Numbered from the stretch's first letter, positions 56,020 through 63,798 are shown. The stretch: DNA of 64,000 nucleotides from Oceaniglobus indicus (GCF_002751875.1 NZ_NMZM01000001.1:372001-436000), one strand, 5' to 3'. A program made the numbers and translations. The notes: a model not told the origin generated them from the sequence alone.

Positions 56020-56149
56020 CGCGTTTCTCCGAAAATCGACCCCCACGCCGGACCCGAACGAAGGGCCGAAGATGGACGCGCGCCACTGCACCACCCGAAC
56101 GGAGGGGATCAGCCAGACAGCACAATTCGCGTGATGCGCGCCCAAATCA

Positions 56150-56178
56150 CCGGTCCGACAGGCGCAGCGTCGGACCGG
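56150..56178 (-). terminator. Strong hairpin just after the major capsid gene
   Basis: CCGGTCCGAC and its perfect complement GTCGGACCGG around a 9-base loop, 11 bases after the g5 stop, in the 170-base gap before g6. No T-run follows, so partial termination or mRNA 3'-end protection is likelier than full termination. This would let the capsid message be made in excess over the downstream tail genes. Confidence 0.55.
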
Positions 56179-56189
56179 ATCCAATCAGT

Positions 56190-57368
56190 TTACGACGTGG
56201 CGAATTTCAGCAGCTTGATCGCCGCGAAATCGCTGACGTCGCCACCGACGCGCTTGGTCGCATAGAACAGGACATGGGGCTTGGCGCTGAACGGGTCGCG
56301 CAGGATCCGCAGGTCGGGACGTTCGGCAATGGTATAGCCGGCGCCAAAATCACCGAATGCGATCGCGAATGCACCGGCCGCAATGTCGGGCATGTCTTCG
56401 GCGATGACGACGCCGTGGCCCAGCAGGCGCGCGGGCTCACCGGCGGCCAGGCCATCGGACCACAGGAAGCGGCCATCGGCATCCTTCAGCTTGCGAACGA
56501 CGCCGGCCGTCTTGCTGTTCATCACGAACCGGGCGTTGGCGCGATACTGTGCCCCCAGCGCATAGACCAGATCGACCAGCGCATCGGCATCGGCAAAGCC
56601 ACCGTCCGCCCCCGTCGCGACATAGCCCAGCGTGTCCCACACCCAGGATGCGTCGTCGACCTTGGCATGGTTCAGAAAGCCGCGCGGCTTGTCCACACCG
56701 TTGCCGTTGACGAACGCGGCCGCTTCCGAGCGTGCGAACTTGTCGGCGATCCGCCCGGCCAGCCAGCCCTCGATGTCGAACGCCGCATCGTCCAGCAGGC
56801 GCTGCGACGCCTTCGGCAGCGCCGACAGCTCGTGAAGCGGGATCACGATGCGGTCGATGGTCGGTGTGCCGGTTTCGGCCTGGCCGCCTGTTTCCGACGA
56901 CCAGCCGGCACCGATGTCGGTGGTGTCGATCAGGACGTCATAGGACGTCGCCTCGACGTTCACGACGTTGGCGATGGCCCGGATCGACGCGGTGGACCGC
57001 AGGACAGATTGCACCATGTCGCTGGTCTGCGGATCGACCAGATAGCCGCCGTCACCCGCCACGGCGGTGTTCAGCGACTTGCCCTCGATCTCCAGACCGC
57101 GCAGGGCATCATCGTCCCCCGAACGAACGTAAGCCTCGAACGCCTTCTGATGCGGGGCTTCGGTATCGGCCGTGCGGGCCAAGGCGGGACGACCCGCCAT
57201 CAATGTCTTGCGATCCAGCATATTCACGCGCTCCTCGTTGCGTTTCAGTTTCGTCTCGATACCGGCCTGAAACTGCTTCAGGTCGGCGACCAGCCCGCTC
57301 AGCGCGCGGGCCACTTCGGTTTCGGGCAGATCTTCCCCGATCCCCGACTTTGTCTGGGTCTTTTCCAT
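56190..57368 (-). CDS. GTA g5: HK97-fold major capsid protein
   Basis: A 392-residue capsid protein. The N-terminal 80-100 residues are a charged helical scaffold (delta) region (VARALSGLVADLKQFQAGIE) expected to be cut off by g4. The HK97 core has IEGKSLNTAVAGDGGYLVDP, SRTASIR-type sequence (LRSTASIRAIANVVNVEA), FVMNSKTAGVVRKLKDADGR and the C-terminal FYATKRVGGDVSDFAAIKLL. The start MEKTQTKSG was taken because the longer upstream frame overlaps g4. The gene sits between g4 (32-base gap) and a strong hairpin. Confidence 0.96.
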   Translation of the reverse strand: MEKTQTKSGIGEDLPETEVARALSGLVADLKQFQAGIETKLKRNEERVNMLDRKTLMAGRPALARTADTEAPHQKAFEAYVRSGDDDALRGLEIEGKSLNTAVAGDGGYLVDPQTSDMVQSVLRSTASIRAIANVVNVEATSYDVLIDTTDIGAGWSSETGGQAETGTPTIDRIVIPLHELSALPKASQRLLDDAAFDIEGWLAGRIADKFARSEAAAFVNGNGVDKPRGFLNHAKVDDASWVWDTLGYVATGADGGFADADALVDLVYALGAQYRANARFVMNSKTAGVVRKLKDADGRFLWSDGLAAGEPARLLGHGVVIAEDMPDIAAGAFAIAFGDFGAGYTIAERPDLRILRDPFSAKPHVLFYATKRVGGDVSDFAAIKLLKFATS

Positions 57369-57400
57369 CACTGGTCCTGTCTTGGTGGTGTGGTGCGGGA

Positions 57401-57952
57401 TCAGCCCCGCGTCAGGTCGGCCCGCGCCTTGTTGACGGCTGCGGCCAGCCCCCGCAGGGGATGCGCGGCGGGGTCGTCCCCCTTGGCCCCCACCCGCGCC
57501 TCGGGAAGCATCGGGAACGTCACCAACGACACCTCCCAAAGCTCCAACTCGTGCAAGTGCCGCTGGCCCTTGCCGTCCTTCGTCGCCTTCTTCGTGCGGT
57601 ATCCGATCGACAGCCCGTCGATGGCGCCCGCCCCGATCAGCGAAATCGCCTCGCGGCCCTTCTCCACGTCGGCCAGGATGCGCCCCTTGACGTAAAGGCC
57701 GCGCGCGTCCTCGCGCACCTCGTCCCAGACACCGATGGGCTGGGCCGGGTCATGCTGCCACAGCATCTTGACCTTGGCGTTGCGCGTCGCCAGCGCCGCC
57801 AGCGATGCGCCGTAAGCCCCCGCCGCAACCACGTCGCCGCCCTGATCGCAGGCCCCGAACAACGAGGCATAGCCTTCGATCACCGACCCATCGACCACCG
57901 TGACCTCGCCGCCCAGACCGCAGAACTTCGTTTCAAGATCCAATCCGCTCAC
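57401..57952 (-). CDS. GTA g4: HK97-type prohead protease
   Basis: A 183-residue serine protease that processes the capsid precursor. The catalytic His67 is in WQHDPAQPIGVW and the Ser115 in AIDGLSIGYRT. The N-terminus includes SVIEGYASLFGACDQGGDVV. The GTG start forms GTGA with the end of g3, so there is no space for the small g3.5 gene reported in RcGTA between portal and protease genes. Confidence 0.95.
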   Translation of the reverse strand: MSGLDLETKFCGLGGEVTVVDGSVIEGYASLFGACDQGGDVVAAGAYGASLAALATRNAKVKMLWQHDPAQPIGVWDEVREDARGLYVKGRILADVEKGREAISLIGAGAIDGLSIGYRTKKATKDGKGQRHLHELELWEVSLVTFPMLPEARVGAKGDDPAAHPLRGLAAAVNKARADLTRG

Positions 57953-59118
57953 TCCTCTTCCTCCCGCTTCGGCAACCCCAGAAGCGCGCGTTTTTCCGCG
58001 TCCGTCAGGAAATCGGCGCCCGCCACCCGCGCCCATTGCTGATCCCGCTCGCCCGCCAGGGCCGGCACCCGGTCCAGATCACAGCGCAGCTCGACCGCCT
58101 CGCCCGAAAATCCGGTCAGCCAATGCGACAGCGCCCCGCAAACCCGTTCCGCCAAAGGCAGAACCGTCAGGCGGAAGAACGCGCGGTGCGCCTCGGCGTA
58201 ATTGGCATAGGTCGCGTCGCCCGGTATCCCCAACAGCATCGGCGGCACCCCGAAGGCCAGCGCGATCTCGCGCGCCGCCGCCTCCTTGGTCTTCTGGAAC
58301 TCCATGTCCGAGGGCGAAAATCCCATGGGTTTCCAGTCCAGACCACCTTCCAGCAGCATCGGGCGGCCCGCGTTGCGCGCGCCCTGATGGTGGCTTTCCA
58401 TCTCGGACAAAAGCCGGTCATACTGGTCCGCCGACAAAGTGCCCTGCCCGTCCAGCCCGCGATAGACGATGGCCCCTGACGGCCGCGCGGCATTGTCCAG
58501 CAACGCCTTGCTCCACCGCGACGCCGCCGTGTGAACGTCCAGCGCCTGCGCCGCAGCCTGCATGGGCGACAGCCCGTAATGGTCGTCCTGGGGATGGAAG
58601 CTCTTGATGTGGCAGACCGGCGAAACGCCGTCGGCAATCACGAACCGGTGCCCCTTGCCGCCGACCGAATACTCATAGGCCACGGGCCAGCCATCGGCAC
58701 CGGGCACCAGCTTCATGCGGTCCGACCGCAGCACATGCAATTCCACCGGCAGACCGCCCTCGCCCACCGCCTCGACATACCCGTTGCCCGACAACAGGAT
58801 CTGCCCGAACAACGCCTCGAACAACTCGGCCCGTCCCTGCCCCGCGTTGGGCCGCGAAATCAGCGACAACAGCGGATGCACGTCATATCGCCGCTCGGCG
58901 TCCTGCAAGACCAGCGGCAACGCCGCCGCCGCTTCGGAAATCAACCGCACACAGCGAAATCCCACCGGATTGCCCGTGAACCCCGACTTGACCAACGACA
59001 CGGAATCGCGCGCCGACCACACCGGCCGCCCCGCCGCCCCGTAAGCGATCACCGGGCCGCTGGCCGACGCCTTGACCGCCTCCGGGCCGGCGGATCGTTT
59101 CAGAAAATCAAACACCAT
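57949..59118 (-). CDS. GTA g3: portal protein
   Basis: A 389-residue HK97-type portal, the dodecameric DNA entry ring. It begins MVFDFLKRSAGPEAVKAS and has VGFRCVRLISEAAAALPLVL, LLSGNGYVEAVGEGGLPVEL, HIKSFHPQDDHYGLSPMQAA and GVPPMLLGIPGDATYANYAE. The C-terminus is highly acidic (LLGLPKREEEE). It lies 168 bases after g2; that gap holds a strong hairpin. Confidence 0.96.
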   Translation of the reverse strand: MVFDFLKRSAGPEAVKASASGPVIAYGAAGRPVWSARDSVSLVKSGFTGNPVGFRCVRLISEAAAALPLVLQDAERRYDVHPLLSLISRPNAGQGRAELFEALFGQILLSGNGYVEAVGEGGLPVELHVLRSDRMKLVPGADGWPVAYEYSVGGKGHRFVIADGVSPVCHIKSFHPQDDHYGLSPMQAAAQALDVHTAASRWSKALLDNAARPSGAIVYRGLDGQGTLSADQYDRLLSEMESHHQGARNAGRPMLLEGGLDWKPMGFSPSDMEFQKTKEAAAREIALAFGVPPMLLGIPGDATYANYAEAHRAFFRLTVLPLAERVCGALSHWLTGFSGEAVELRCDLDRVPALAGERDQQWARVAGADFLTDAEKRALLGLPKREEEE

Positions 59119-59212
59119 ATCGCGCTCCTCAGCCCAAATCGCCCATGCAGACAGACGGCACAGCCCGACAGGCCAAACCGCTTCTCGTCATTTCAACACC
59201 GTCGGAAGTCCC

Positions 59213-59243
59213 GGCCCCCCTTGCCCGGACGGAAAGGGGGGCC
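59213..59243 (-). terminator. Strong GC hairpin between g2 (terminase) and g3 (portal)
   Basis: GGCCCCCCTT and AAGGGGGGCC pair perfectly (10 bp) around an 11-base loop, in the 168-base gap between large terminase and portal genes. No T-run is present. It may reduce, pause or process the transcript at the boundary of packaging and structural genes. Confidence 0.5.
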
Positions 59244-59286
59244 CAATCGGGGCGGGGTCAGCCACAGACCCGCACGCCCCAATCCG

Positions 59287-60666
59287 TTATCTCAGGCTGC
59301 GCACCTTCGGATGCAACCGCGCCGCGCCGGGATCAAGGATCAGATCGTGCAGCGCCCACACCAGGGCATCGACCCGGTCGGGGCTGCCCCTGCCCTGGAA
59401 TCCGGCCTGCGTCATCAGGCACATCTGGTCCTCCAGCGCGCCCAGACCCGACACATGCGCCACGCGCCCCTGTTCATACAGCGCCGCAACCGGTTCAGCC
59501 CGCGCGACCTTGCCTTTCGACGCATGGACCCCGCGATACGACATCAACGGATCCACCTGCCGCACGACCGCCTCGACCAGATCGCCGCCCTGGTTGACCT
59601 CGGCCACCAGACGTTCGGCCCGCCATCTGTGCGCCGCCGCAACCGCGGCCCGGGCCCATGTATCGGGCGACGCCGCCGAAACGCTGGCGTCCTCCAGAAC
59701 CACGGCCCGCCAATCCTTCGGCTCGCCCTCCATGATCGCGCCAACCACGACGATGCCGCAGGCGTCGCTTCCCTTGTGTCCCGTCACCGGCGGATCGACC
59801 GCCACGACGATGCGCGAAACGGCCGGTGTCTCGTTTACCTTGCAGCCGCGTAGCATCTCGGGCGTCCACAACGCGCCCTCGGCGTCCTCCAGCAACAGTC
59901 CGTCCAACTCCTGACGGCCCAGCCGTGTGTCGGCATAGCGCGCCATCACCTCGTCCAGGAACGATCGCGCCAGATTGGCCCGGTTCGCCTGGGTCGGCGC
60001 ATGGGTCAGAACCGTCGACGGATTGCCAAGGATCGACTTCAGCACCGCCACGTTCTTGGGTGTCGTCGTCACGCATTGCCGCGGATCGTCGCCCAGACGC
60101 AGCGCGAATTGCAGCATGTCCCAGGCCTCCTCGCCGCGTTTCCACTTGGCCAACTCGTCCACCCAGGCGCCGTCGAACTGCGGCCCGCGCAATGCCTCGG
60201 GCTCATGGGCCGAAAACACCTGCGCCGTCGCCCCGTTGGGCCAGACCAGCCGCTTGCGCCCCGCTTCCCACGCCGGGCGTCGATCCGGTGGTGAACAGGC
60301 CAGGATGCCTGATTCACCGAAAATCATCACCTCGCGCACCTGGTCCTGCGTCTCGCCGACCAAAGCGATGCGTTTGCACCGCCCCGGATCCAGCGGCCGC
60401 GCGCCTTCGACCTGGGCGCGCACCCATTCGGCGCCCGCCCGCGTCTTGCCCGCGCCGCGCCCGCCCATCACGACCCAGGTGCGCCAATCGCCCGCGGGCG
60501 GCAGCTGATGTTCCATTGCCCAGAAGTCGAACAGATAGGGCAGCCCCAGGATCATCTCATCTGTCAGGCTCTGCAGAAACGCCGACTGGACCTGCAACGG
60601 CGCGGAGCCGATCCAGGCGGCTCCCGATCTCAACGCGCAGGGCGTCGAAGTCGATGGCGTGCTCAT
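59287..60666 (-). CDS. GTA g2: terminase large subunit
   Basis: A packaging motor of about 459 residues. The ATPase Walker A is GGRGAGKT (about residues 68-75), the Walker B region is QFDGAWVDELAKWKRG, and nuclease Asp residues lie in RIVVAVDPPVTGHKG and SPDRVDALVWALHD. The start is uncertain: this ATG has AAGGG ten bases upstream but makes a 110-base overlap with g1. A later ATG directly after the g1 stop would cut off LTDEMILGLPYLFDFW, which looks like conserved family sequence. So an overlapping start is preferred. Confidence 0.93.
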   Translation of the reverse strand: MSTPSTSTPCALRSGAAWIGSAPLQVQSAFLQSLTDEMILGLPYLFDFWAMEHQLPPAGDWRTWVVMGGRGAGKTRAGAEWVRAQVEGARPLDPGRCKRIALVGETQDQVREVMIFGESGILACSPPDRRPAWEAGRKRLVWPNGATAQVFSAHEPEALRGPQFDGAWVDELAKWKRGEEAWDMLQFALRLGDDPRQCVTTTPKNVAVLKSILGNPSTVLTHAPTQANRANLARSFLDEVMARYADTRLGRQELDGLLLEDAEGALWTPEMLRGCKVNETPAVSRIVVAVDPPVTGHKGSDACGIVVVGAIMEGEPKDWRAVVLEDASVSAASPDTWARAAVAAAHRWRAERLVAEVNQGGDLVEAVVRQVDPLMSYRGVHASKGKVARAEPVAALYEQGRVAHVSGLGALEDQMCLMTQAGFQGRGSPDRVDALVWALHDLILDPGAARLHPKVRSLR

Positions 60667-60910
60667 GGACGATGCCCTTGTTGCGCTTGTCGAGCTCTTC
60701 AAGCTTTTTCCTTTCGTCAAAAAGCGTCTGGGTGGCGCGGGCGTAATTTCCGATCACCCGCTTCATTTCCACTTCCGGCAGGATGTCCGCATCCTTCAGG
60801 TATTGCCGCAGCGTCACCATGTCCTCCAACGCCGCGGCGTAATGGGCCTGAGCCTCCCGCAACAGCGAATGGGATGTCGGCGCCGCACCGTCCGTCTGGT
60901 CTATTGCCAT
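60557..60910 (-). CDS. GTA g1: terminase small subunit
   Basis: A 117-residue helical protein that starts the GTA operon. It has predicted coiled-coil/helical segments (HSLLREAQAHYAAALEDMVT, ATQTLFDERKKLEELDKRNK) like RcGTA g1, the small terminase that in GTAs has lost sequence-specific cos/pac recognition. The ribosome site (GGAAAACAAG) is weak. The upstream 45 bases contain only the tail of an intrinsic terminator, so expression likely depends on a promoter located before that terminator or on readthrough. Confidence 0.9.
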   Translation of the reverse strand: MAIDQTDGAAPTSHSLLREAQAHYAAALEDMVTLRQYLKDADILPEVEMKRVIGNYARATQTLFDERKKLEELDKRNKGIVHEHAIDFDALRVEIGSRLDRLRAVAGPVGVSAEPDR

Positions 60911-60955
60911 GCACTTGTTTTCCGTCTCTCAAGGATCCCCCGTCCGGTGAGACAC

Positions 60956-60998
60956 AAAAAAAGCGACCGCGTTCCCCGGTCAGGGGCCCATGGTCGCT
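60956..60998 (-). terminator. Intrinsic terminator directly upstream of GTA g1
   Basis: On the minus strand AGCGACC pairs with GGTCGCT, with an inner CCCC/GGGG stem, and seven T residues follow at once. This is a classical Rho-independent terminator pointing toward g1, only 45 bases before its start codon. It could end readthrough from fabF-mltG or act as an attenuator on the GTA leader. Confidence 0.8.
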
Positions 60999-61026
60999 CT
61001 CGCAATGTCGTCTGGCTGTAGGGAGA

Positions 61027-61055
61027 TGTTTACCGAAAGGCAGAGGCAAAGTCAA
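61027..61055 (-). promoter_or_regulatory. Predicted promoter upstream of the GTA terminator
   Basis: TTGACT and TAAACA with a 17-base spacer on the minus strand, the same -10 hexamer and spacing as before nuoA. The start point would be near 61020, giving a leader of about 60 bases that ends in the intrinsic terminator before g1. It could drive the GTA operon through controlled readthrough, or a short RNA. Confidence 0.5.
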
Positions 61056-61089
61056 GGATTTCAACCCTGACGTGCAACACCCACCGCCC

Positions 61090-61118
61090 GGTCCGGTTAA
61101 GATTTCCTCAACCGGACC
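61090..61118 (-). promoter_or_regulatory. Palindrome enclosing a near-consensus CtrA site
   Basis: GGTCCGGTT and AACCGGACC form a perfect 9-bp inverted repeat 10 bases after the mltG stop. Inside it TTGA-N7-TTAA (minus strand) differs by one base from the CtrA consensus TTAA-N7-TTAA, and TTAACC is a full half-site. It ends about 35 bases upstream of the predicted -35. It may be the mltG 3' hairpin, a regulator-binding site for the GTA operon, or both. Confidence 0.4.
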
Positions 61119-61128
61119 AATGCGCTGG

Positions 61129-62286
61129 CTATTGGTTGGCGCGCTCGGCCTCGATCCGGCGCCACCGCGCCACGTTCTCGTTATGCTCCTGCAGGGTGCG
61201 CGCAAACGCATGCCCGCCGGTGCCGTCGGCCACGAAGAACAGGTATTCGCTGTCGACCGGATTCAACGCGGCCTGAATGCTGGCAAGGCCCGGATTGGCG
61301 ATGGGCGTCGGCGGCAAGCCGTCGATGCGATAGGTGTTATAGGGCGTTTCACGATCCAGCTCGCTGCGCCGCAAACCGCGTCCCAGCACACCCTGTCCGC
61401 GCGTGATGCCATAGATGACGGTCGGATCGGTCTGCAACCGCATCCCCTGCCGCAGACGATTGGTGAACACTGCCGCCACCTCGCCGCGCTCCTCCGGAAC
61501 GCCGGTCTCCTTCTCGATCAGCGACGCAAGGATCAACGCCTCCTCGGGCGTGGACACCGGCAGATCGTTGGCGCGGTTGCGCCAGGCTTCGGCCAGGCGC
61601 GCCGCTTGTGCCGCCTCCATCTTGGCGATCAACTCGGCTCGGTCGGCTCCCGGCGTCACCTCATAGCTGTCGGGCGCCAGCGTTCCCTCGGCGGGCACCT
61701 CGGCCACCTCGCCGGTCAGGAAATCGGCGGCCTTCAAACCCTCGACCACCTGCCAGCTGGTCACGCCTTCGGCCATCGCGATGGAAAACCGCGTGTCGGG
61801 ACGGTCGCGCACGGCCACGTATTCCTCGGGCTCAGCCATATCGGCCACCGGATCGAACTCGGCCTTGATGTCGAAACGGTTGGTCGCCGGGTCCAACTCG
61901 CGCACCCGCATCATCACCGAGGTCACGCCGATGTTCAGAACCACCGCCGTGCCGCAGGTCGAGGCACCGCCGCGCGTCACGATATCGACGATCTCGGCCA
62001 TTGATGCGCCTTCCGGCACCAGGAAGCTGCCGGCCTTCAACTCCTGCGCCTTGTCGGTGTAATCCGCACCGACGCGAAAGATCTGCGGGCTGGAAATCGC
62101 GCCCTCATCGGCCAGCGTCCGTGACACCCGCGCCATGTTCGATCCCGGCTCGACCCGCAGACAGATCGCCTGGGCCAACGGGCCGGGCGAAGAATACTGC
62201 GATTGCGCCCATGCCACGAAACCGCCGATCGCGATCAGGCCGACGATCATCAACGACAGAGCATTCGAGGCGATGTGGCGCCACAT
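61129..62286 (-). CDS. mltG: Endolytic murein transglycosylase MltG (YceG)
   Basis: A 385-residue inner-membrane lytic transglycosylase that cuts nascent glycan strands. One N-terminal membrane helix (LSLMIVGLIAIGGFVAWA) is followed by a LysM-like part and the YceG catalytic domain, with the Glu in ALILASLIEKETGVPEERGE and the segments QTDPTVIYGITRGQG and PYNTYRIDGLPPTPIANPGL. All are intact. Its ATG overlaps the fabF stop as TGATG. It is the last gene before the GTA control region. Confidence 0.96.
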   Translation of the reverse strand: MWRHIASNALSLMIVGLIAIGGFVAWAQSQYSSPGPLAQAICLRVEPGSNMARVSRTLADEGAISSPQIFRVGADYTDKAQELKAGSFLVPEGASMAEIVDIVTRGGASTCGTAVVLNIGVTSVMMRVRELDPATNRFDIKAEFDPVADMAEPEEYVAVRDRPDTRFSIAMAEGVTSWQVVEGLKAADFLTGEVAEVPAEGTLAPDSYEVTPGADRAELIAKMEAAQAARLAEAWRNRANDLPVSTPEEALILASLIEKETGVPEERGEVAAVFTNRLRQGMRLQTDPTVIYGITRGQGVLGRGLRRSELDRETPYNTYRIDGLPPTPIANPGLASIQAALNPVDSEYLFFVADGTGGHAFARTLQEHNENVARWRRIEAERANQ

Positions 62287-63548
62287 CAGCCGGTGACCCG
62301 CCGCATGATGAGGGCGGCATTGGTGCCGCCAAATCCGAACGAGTTCGACAGAACCACGTCGATGTCGCGCTCGACCTTCTTGTGCGGCGCCAGATCCATG
62401 ACGGTGTCAGCGTCGAGATCGTCAAGGTTCAGGGTCGGCGGCGCCACGTTGTCGCGGATCGCGAGGATGCTGAAGATCGCCTCGATCGCGCCAGCCGCGC
62501 CCAACAGGTGCCCGGTGGCGGACTTGGTCGATGACATCGTCGCGCCCCCCGCCGCCTTGCCCAGCAGGCGCTCGACCGCGCCCAACTCGATGGTGTCGGC
62601 CATGGTGCTGGTGCCGTGGGCGTTGATATATCCGATCTCGGCCACGTCCACCCCGGCCCGCGCGACGGCGGCGCGCATGGCGCGCTCGGCCCCTTCGTGG
62701 TCAGGGGGCGGCGCGGTGATGTGGTGCGCATCGCCCGACAGACCGTAACCGATCACCTCGGCATAGATCTTGGCTCCCCGCGCCACAGCGTGTTCGTATT
62801 CCTCCAGAACGACGACACCCGCGCCTTCACCCATGACAAAACCGTCGCGGTCCTTGTCCCATGGGCGCGACGCGGCCTGCGGATCGTCACCGCGCTTGGT
62901 GCTGAGCGCCTTGCAGGCGTTGAACCCGGCGATCCCGATTTCCGAAATCGGCGATTCCGCACCGCCCGCAACCATCACGTCGGCGTCGCCCCACTGGATC
63001 AGGCGGGCCGCATCGCCGATGGCGTGCGCGCCTGTCGAACAGGCTGTGACAACCGCGTGGTTCGGCCCCTTGAAGCCGTACCGGATCGAAACCTGGCCGC
63101 TGACCAGGTTGATCAACGCACCCGGAATGAAGAATGGCGACACCCGGCGCGGGCCGCGTTCCTTGATCAGCACGGCGGTTTCGGCAATCGACTGCAATCC
63201 GCCGATGCCCGATCCGATCATCACGCCGGTGCGCTCGAAATCCTGCGCGGACTCGGGCTTCCAGCCGGAATCCTCGACCGCCTGAACCGCCGCGGCCATG
63301 CCGTAAAGGATGAAGTCGTCGACCTTGCGCTGTTCCTTGGGTTCCATCCAGCGGTCGGCGTCGAAGGTGCCGTCGCTGCCATCGCCCAACGGCACTTCAC
63401 AGGCATAGTTCGTGCCAAGACCGCTGGCATCGAACCGCTTGATCGTGCCCGCACCCGATTGGCCGGCCAGAAGCCGGCTCCACGTTTCCTCGACCCCGCT
63501 TGCCAGGGGGGTGACCATGCCCAATCCGGTGACAACTACTCGCCGCAT
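62286..63548 (-). CDS. fabF: 3-oxoacyl-[acyl-carrier-protein] synthase II
   Basis: A 420-residue condensing enzyme extending fatty acids from malonyl-ACP. The catalytic triad region is complete: Cys170 (VVTACSTGAHAIG), the first His in NAHGTSTMADTIE and the second His in TKSATGHLLGAAG. The start MRRVVVTGLGMV has GAGGA eight bases upstream; the longer frame covers the acpP-fabF gap and is rejected. It is coupled to mltG. acpP lies just upstream, so both fatty-acid genes are adjacent but separated by a terminator. Confidence 0.98.
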   Translation of the reverse strand: MRRVVVTGLGMVTPLASGVEETWSRLLAGQSGAGTIKRFDASGLGTNYACEVPLGDGSDGTFDADRWMEPKEQRKVDDFILYGMAAAVQAVEDSGWKPESAQDFERTGVMIGSGIGGLQSIAETAVLIKERGPRRVSPFFIPGALINLVSGQVSIRYGFKGPNHAVVTACSTGAHAIGDAARLIQWGDADVMVAGGAESPISEIGIAGFNACKALSTKRGDDPQAASRPWDKDRDGFVMGEGAGVVVLEEYEHAVARGAKIYAEVIGYGLSGDAHHITAPPPDHEGAERAMRAAVARAGVDVAEIGYINAHGTSTMADTIELGAVERLLGKAAGGATMSSTKSATGHLLGAAGAIEAIFSILAIRDNVAPPTLNLDDLDADTVMDLAPHKKVERDIDVVLSNSFGFGGTNAALIMRRVTG

Positions 63549-63722
63549 ACGTTCGTCCTCGTGCCTGTTCGTCGGTGATTTTCGGGCCGGGCCGGTCCAA
63601 TCCGCGCCCGCCCCTTGGGACCACCGGGGGTTGCGAGGATGTAACGCCGGGCGGGGCCAAGGTAAAGCAGCGCATCGTCCGGGGCGCCGATTTCCGCGCG
63701 TTTTCCGCTGAAATCCGTCCTG

Positions 63723-63756
63723 AAACACAAAACGGCACCTTCGTGGGAAGGTGCCG
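63723..63756 (-). terminator. Intrinsic terminator of acpP
   Basis: CGGCACCTTC and GAAGGTGCCG form a perfect 10-bp stem with a 4-base loop, followed on the minus strand by TTTTGTGTTT. It lies 42 bases after the acpP stop. It explains how acpP can be made in large excess over fabF. Confidence 0.88.
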
Positions 63757-63798
63757 CAATCGTCTGGGCCGGTGCGAAAGACCGGCGCTCTCCCAAGC

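Larger units (their letters stand above)
46830..60910 (-). mobile_element. Gene transfer agent (RcGTA-type) structural gene cluster
   Basis: About 14 kb of co-directional genes in the canonical RcGTA order g1 to g15, plus one small gene at the 3' end. They encode packaging, head, tail and cell-wall entry functions of a phage-like particle that carries random host DNA. There is no integrase, lysogeny repressor or replication gene, and the flanks are housekeeping genes (cysE; mltG-fabF-acpP). This is the signature of a domesticated GTA rather than a prophage. All frames appear open and joined by short overlaps, so the particle is probably functional. The activator gene (gafA-type) and lysis genes are not in this window. 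Confidence 0.95.

Noticed and set aside
59119-59286. A small gene between g2 and g3
   Set aside because: The gap holds a strong hairpin and no open frame on the minus strand with a ribosome site.
46830-60910. Prophage as an explanation of the phage-like cluster
   Set aside because: No integrase, attachment-site repeats, repressor, replication or lysis genes. The order and sizes match RcGTA, and the flanks are housekeeping genes coupled in the usual way.
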